NCBI RefSeq assembly: GCF_047496725.1
Contig: NC_132986.1
Span: 6,790,501-6,854,500 of the forward strand
Direction of reading: 5' to 3'
Length of the DNA stretch: 64,000 bases
From: Anoplolepis gracilipes
Taxonomy: Eukaryota; Arthropoda; Insecta; Hymenoptera; Formicidae
The translations under genes were made by a program, and so were the position numbers. Shown here piece after piece: positions 62,106 through 64,000 of the stretch. Each line of letters begins with the position of its first letter. The first letter of the stretch is position 1. Under the pieces are notes generated by a model that worked only from the letters and a program-made list of their open reading frames with translations, did no database searches and had not been told where the DNA came from.

Positions 62106-64000
62106 GTATGTATATATATATATATGTATATGTAGAGTATGATTTTTCAAAGGACGGCCAATGAAATTGATCGCACGTCTCTCCTTCCTATTTTTTTTTT
62201 TCACTTTTCTCGATACATTTTCAAAGATTGAAATCGAAAAATATTAATTTTAAATTGAGATTTTCTATAAAGAATAAAATTCATTTACAAAAATTATTCG
62301 CAGAATATATGCGGTCTTGTTACTATTTTTAACTATTTGTGTCTCGATAATGCATTTACTATCAAACCTAAACCTATATTTAGAAGCATTTACTGACAGA
62401 TATAGGCGAAGAAGCTCGGATACGAAGCAAAACTTTCAAACTCTATCGTCGCGACGAGATGGCCTGCTCGTTTATCCAGACTTTATTATGTCGCCGATGC
62501 TTGTCACGGTCCAGCAAGCACGCGTCTTGGCCCGATATTGAAAAGTCTGGATCGCTTCTTTCCACTTCCCGTCTCCGCTACGCTGCCGCCGCTTTCGTTT
62601 CACCTTCCAGGATCTTCCTAAGGCGCTCCGCGTTTTATAGGACATACATATCGAAATCCTAAGGCCGCATAGCGTGTTGCGTTTTCCGATTGTACGAAGG
62701 GAGAACGAAATGGATTATGCGAGCAAAGGGAAATCTCGTGGCCCGCGGCGAAGACTCTTTTGTGTGATGGGTCGAATTTGCAAGAAAATATAAAGATATG
62801 AGCTTGGAATAGCATTCGTAAATCGCATATGCATTCGAAAAATAAGTCAGTATCTCGGAGAAATTCCTGAATTAACATTTTTTTATCTTTTTTTTTATTA
62901 AATATACGTTATTAATAATGCATATACAAAAATTTACAAAATAATACATATAAAACTAGTAAAATCAATAACTAATCGCTAATAAAAATAAGAGAATTAG
63001 AAGAGAAAAGTATTCATAGTATGATAATATAATTACATAAATTAGACGGTTTCTATTTCTATAAAACATTTTTGTACGTAAGTAGTTCTCAATCGCGGAA
63101 TTATTGCCATCTCCTTAATTATGCATCCACAAATTGCCAGCTGAATAATCCAATTCTTCATTGTGAAATGTTCCATATCCCGTGAGCTTTTATTTTAGAA
63201 GCTTATATATGCAAGTTCGCCTGCGAGAAAGGCAGGAGTGCGCGATATTATTCTTTTGTAAGATCGTATCTCCAAATATTCATTGTTCTCTCTCGCGCAT
63301 TTTATCGCGGAACTCTCCACGGAATGGGATTGCGTCGAAGCGAAGGAAATTTCGTTTCGTGCGAAAATCGGCGGGATATCAAATTTAACGAGCCGCCCAT
63401 TGCATCTCGCGTCCCGATCGACAACGGCGAACGGCCTCGGATAATAATGTAATTGGATAATTCATAGAGCGAGTGAGCGCTTGCGTACTCGCGCTTACGG
63501 AATGCCTCATTGTCACGGACCACCGGCTTTGTAATGCAAAACCAATTTTCCCTTCATCATCATCCCCTTCTCATCTCCACGCGTCCGTTTTCTCCCTTTC
63601 CCATCGTTCTCATCTCGAATCACACCGTATGTCTCTCGCGTAATCGCTGCGAAAATTTTTCCTTTTTATGAGAAAACGGGGACAAAAGAAACGCTTTGTA
63701 AAGCTTGCTCGAGTGGAACGATGGAGACGATGCAATCGCGGAATATTAATCGATCGCATGGTTCCCGATAAGAGATTGTGGCTGCAAGCACTCTGGTTCC
63801 GTCGTGACAATAGATTTTCACTTTAATGCAGGCTGCAGCATCGAGTTTTAGAGCCTGGAAATAATAAAAGGCAAATTAGATGTGATTAAAATTTAATAGA
63901 GTGTTCATTTCAATTTTTTTTTTTTTTACATATTTAAAATGTATTTCCTTTATTTTTCTTTTATTTTTCAGAGAAATTTTTATTTTTAAAAAAATATATA
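62106..64000. other. Right end of the window, no gene seen
   Basis: CpG-richer islands (62390-62830, 63080-63860) hold only short ORFs on both strands. The final 150 bases are AT-rich. Confidence 0.45.

Noticed and set aside
1..64000. CRISPR arrays, rRNA, complete transposons or integrated virus genes
   Set aside because: No regularly spaced repeats, rRNA-like cores, transposase, reverse transcriptase or capsid-like frames were seen anywhere in the window.

Overview
The window looks like nuclear DNA of an insect, most likely a hymenopteran and perhaps an ant. The reasons are an AT-rich background broken by CpG-dense patches with many CGCG and TCGCG words, very dense (AT)n, (GA)n, (CT)n and poly(A/T) microsatellites, GT-AG introns, and long gaps between short exons. 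There is no operon-like packing, no ribosome-binding-site pattern and no bacterial gene density. The organism is an inference from composition; no species-specific gene was recognised.

The best-supported gene is a split gene on the minus strand. It has a probable non-coding first exon in a CpG-rich region (about 34,774 to 34,141), a first coding exon with a polyglutamine tract (27,915 to 27,688), a 20.5 kb intron, then coding exons at 7,203-7,085, 2,903-2,810 and 466-299, ending in TAG. The four coding segments have lengths 228, 119, 94 and 168, total 609, and join in frame into 202 residues. Every junction has GT-AG borders and matching phase. I do not recognise the protein: the N-terminus is Cys-, Gln- and Ser-rich, the middle is Trp-rich, and the C-terminal half looks like beta strands. 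The 27.7 kb, 2.8 kb and 0.4 kb exons are the surer ones. The 7.1 kb exon fits by phase and splice sites, but its opposite strand also carries good splice sites.

The introns hold microsatellites, a degenerate tandem repeat of about 100 bp (5.2-5.65 kb), a few weak exon-like islands and short ORFs. Upstream of the gene are a near-perfect 302 bp tandem duplication (35.5-36.1 kb), then about 28 kb without a confident gene. That stretch has scattered CpG-rich islands typical of non-coding DNA in such genomes, one probable interspersed-repeat remnant (49.0-49.4 kb) and several low-confidence exon candidates: plus strand at 43.0, 53.2, 57.4 and 61.9 kb, minus strand at 47.3 kb.

No rRNA, tRNA, CRISPR array, transposase or reverse transcriptase could be supported. 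Most ORFs over 60 codons look like chance ORFs in GC-richer islands or in simple repeats.
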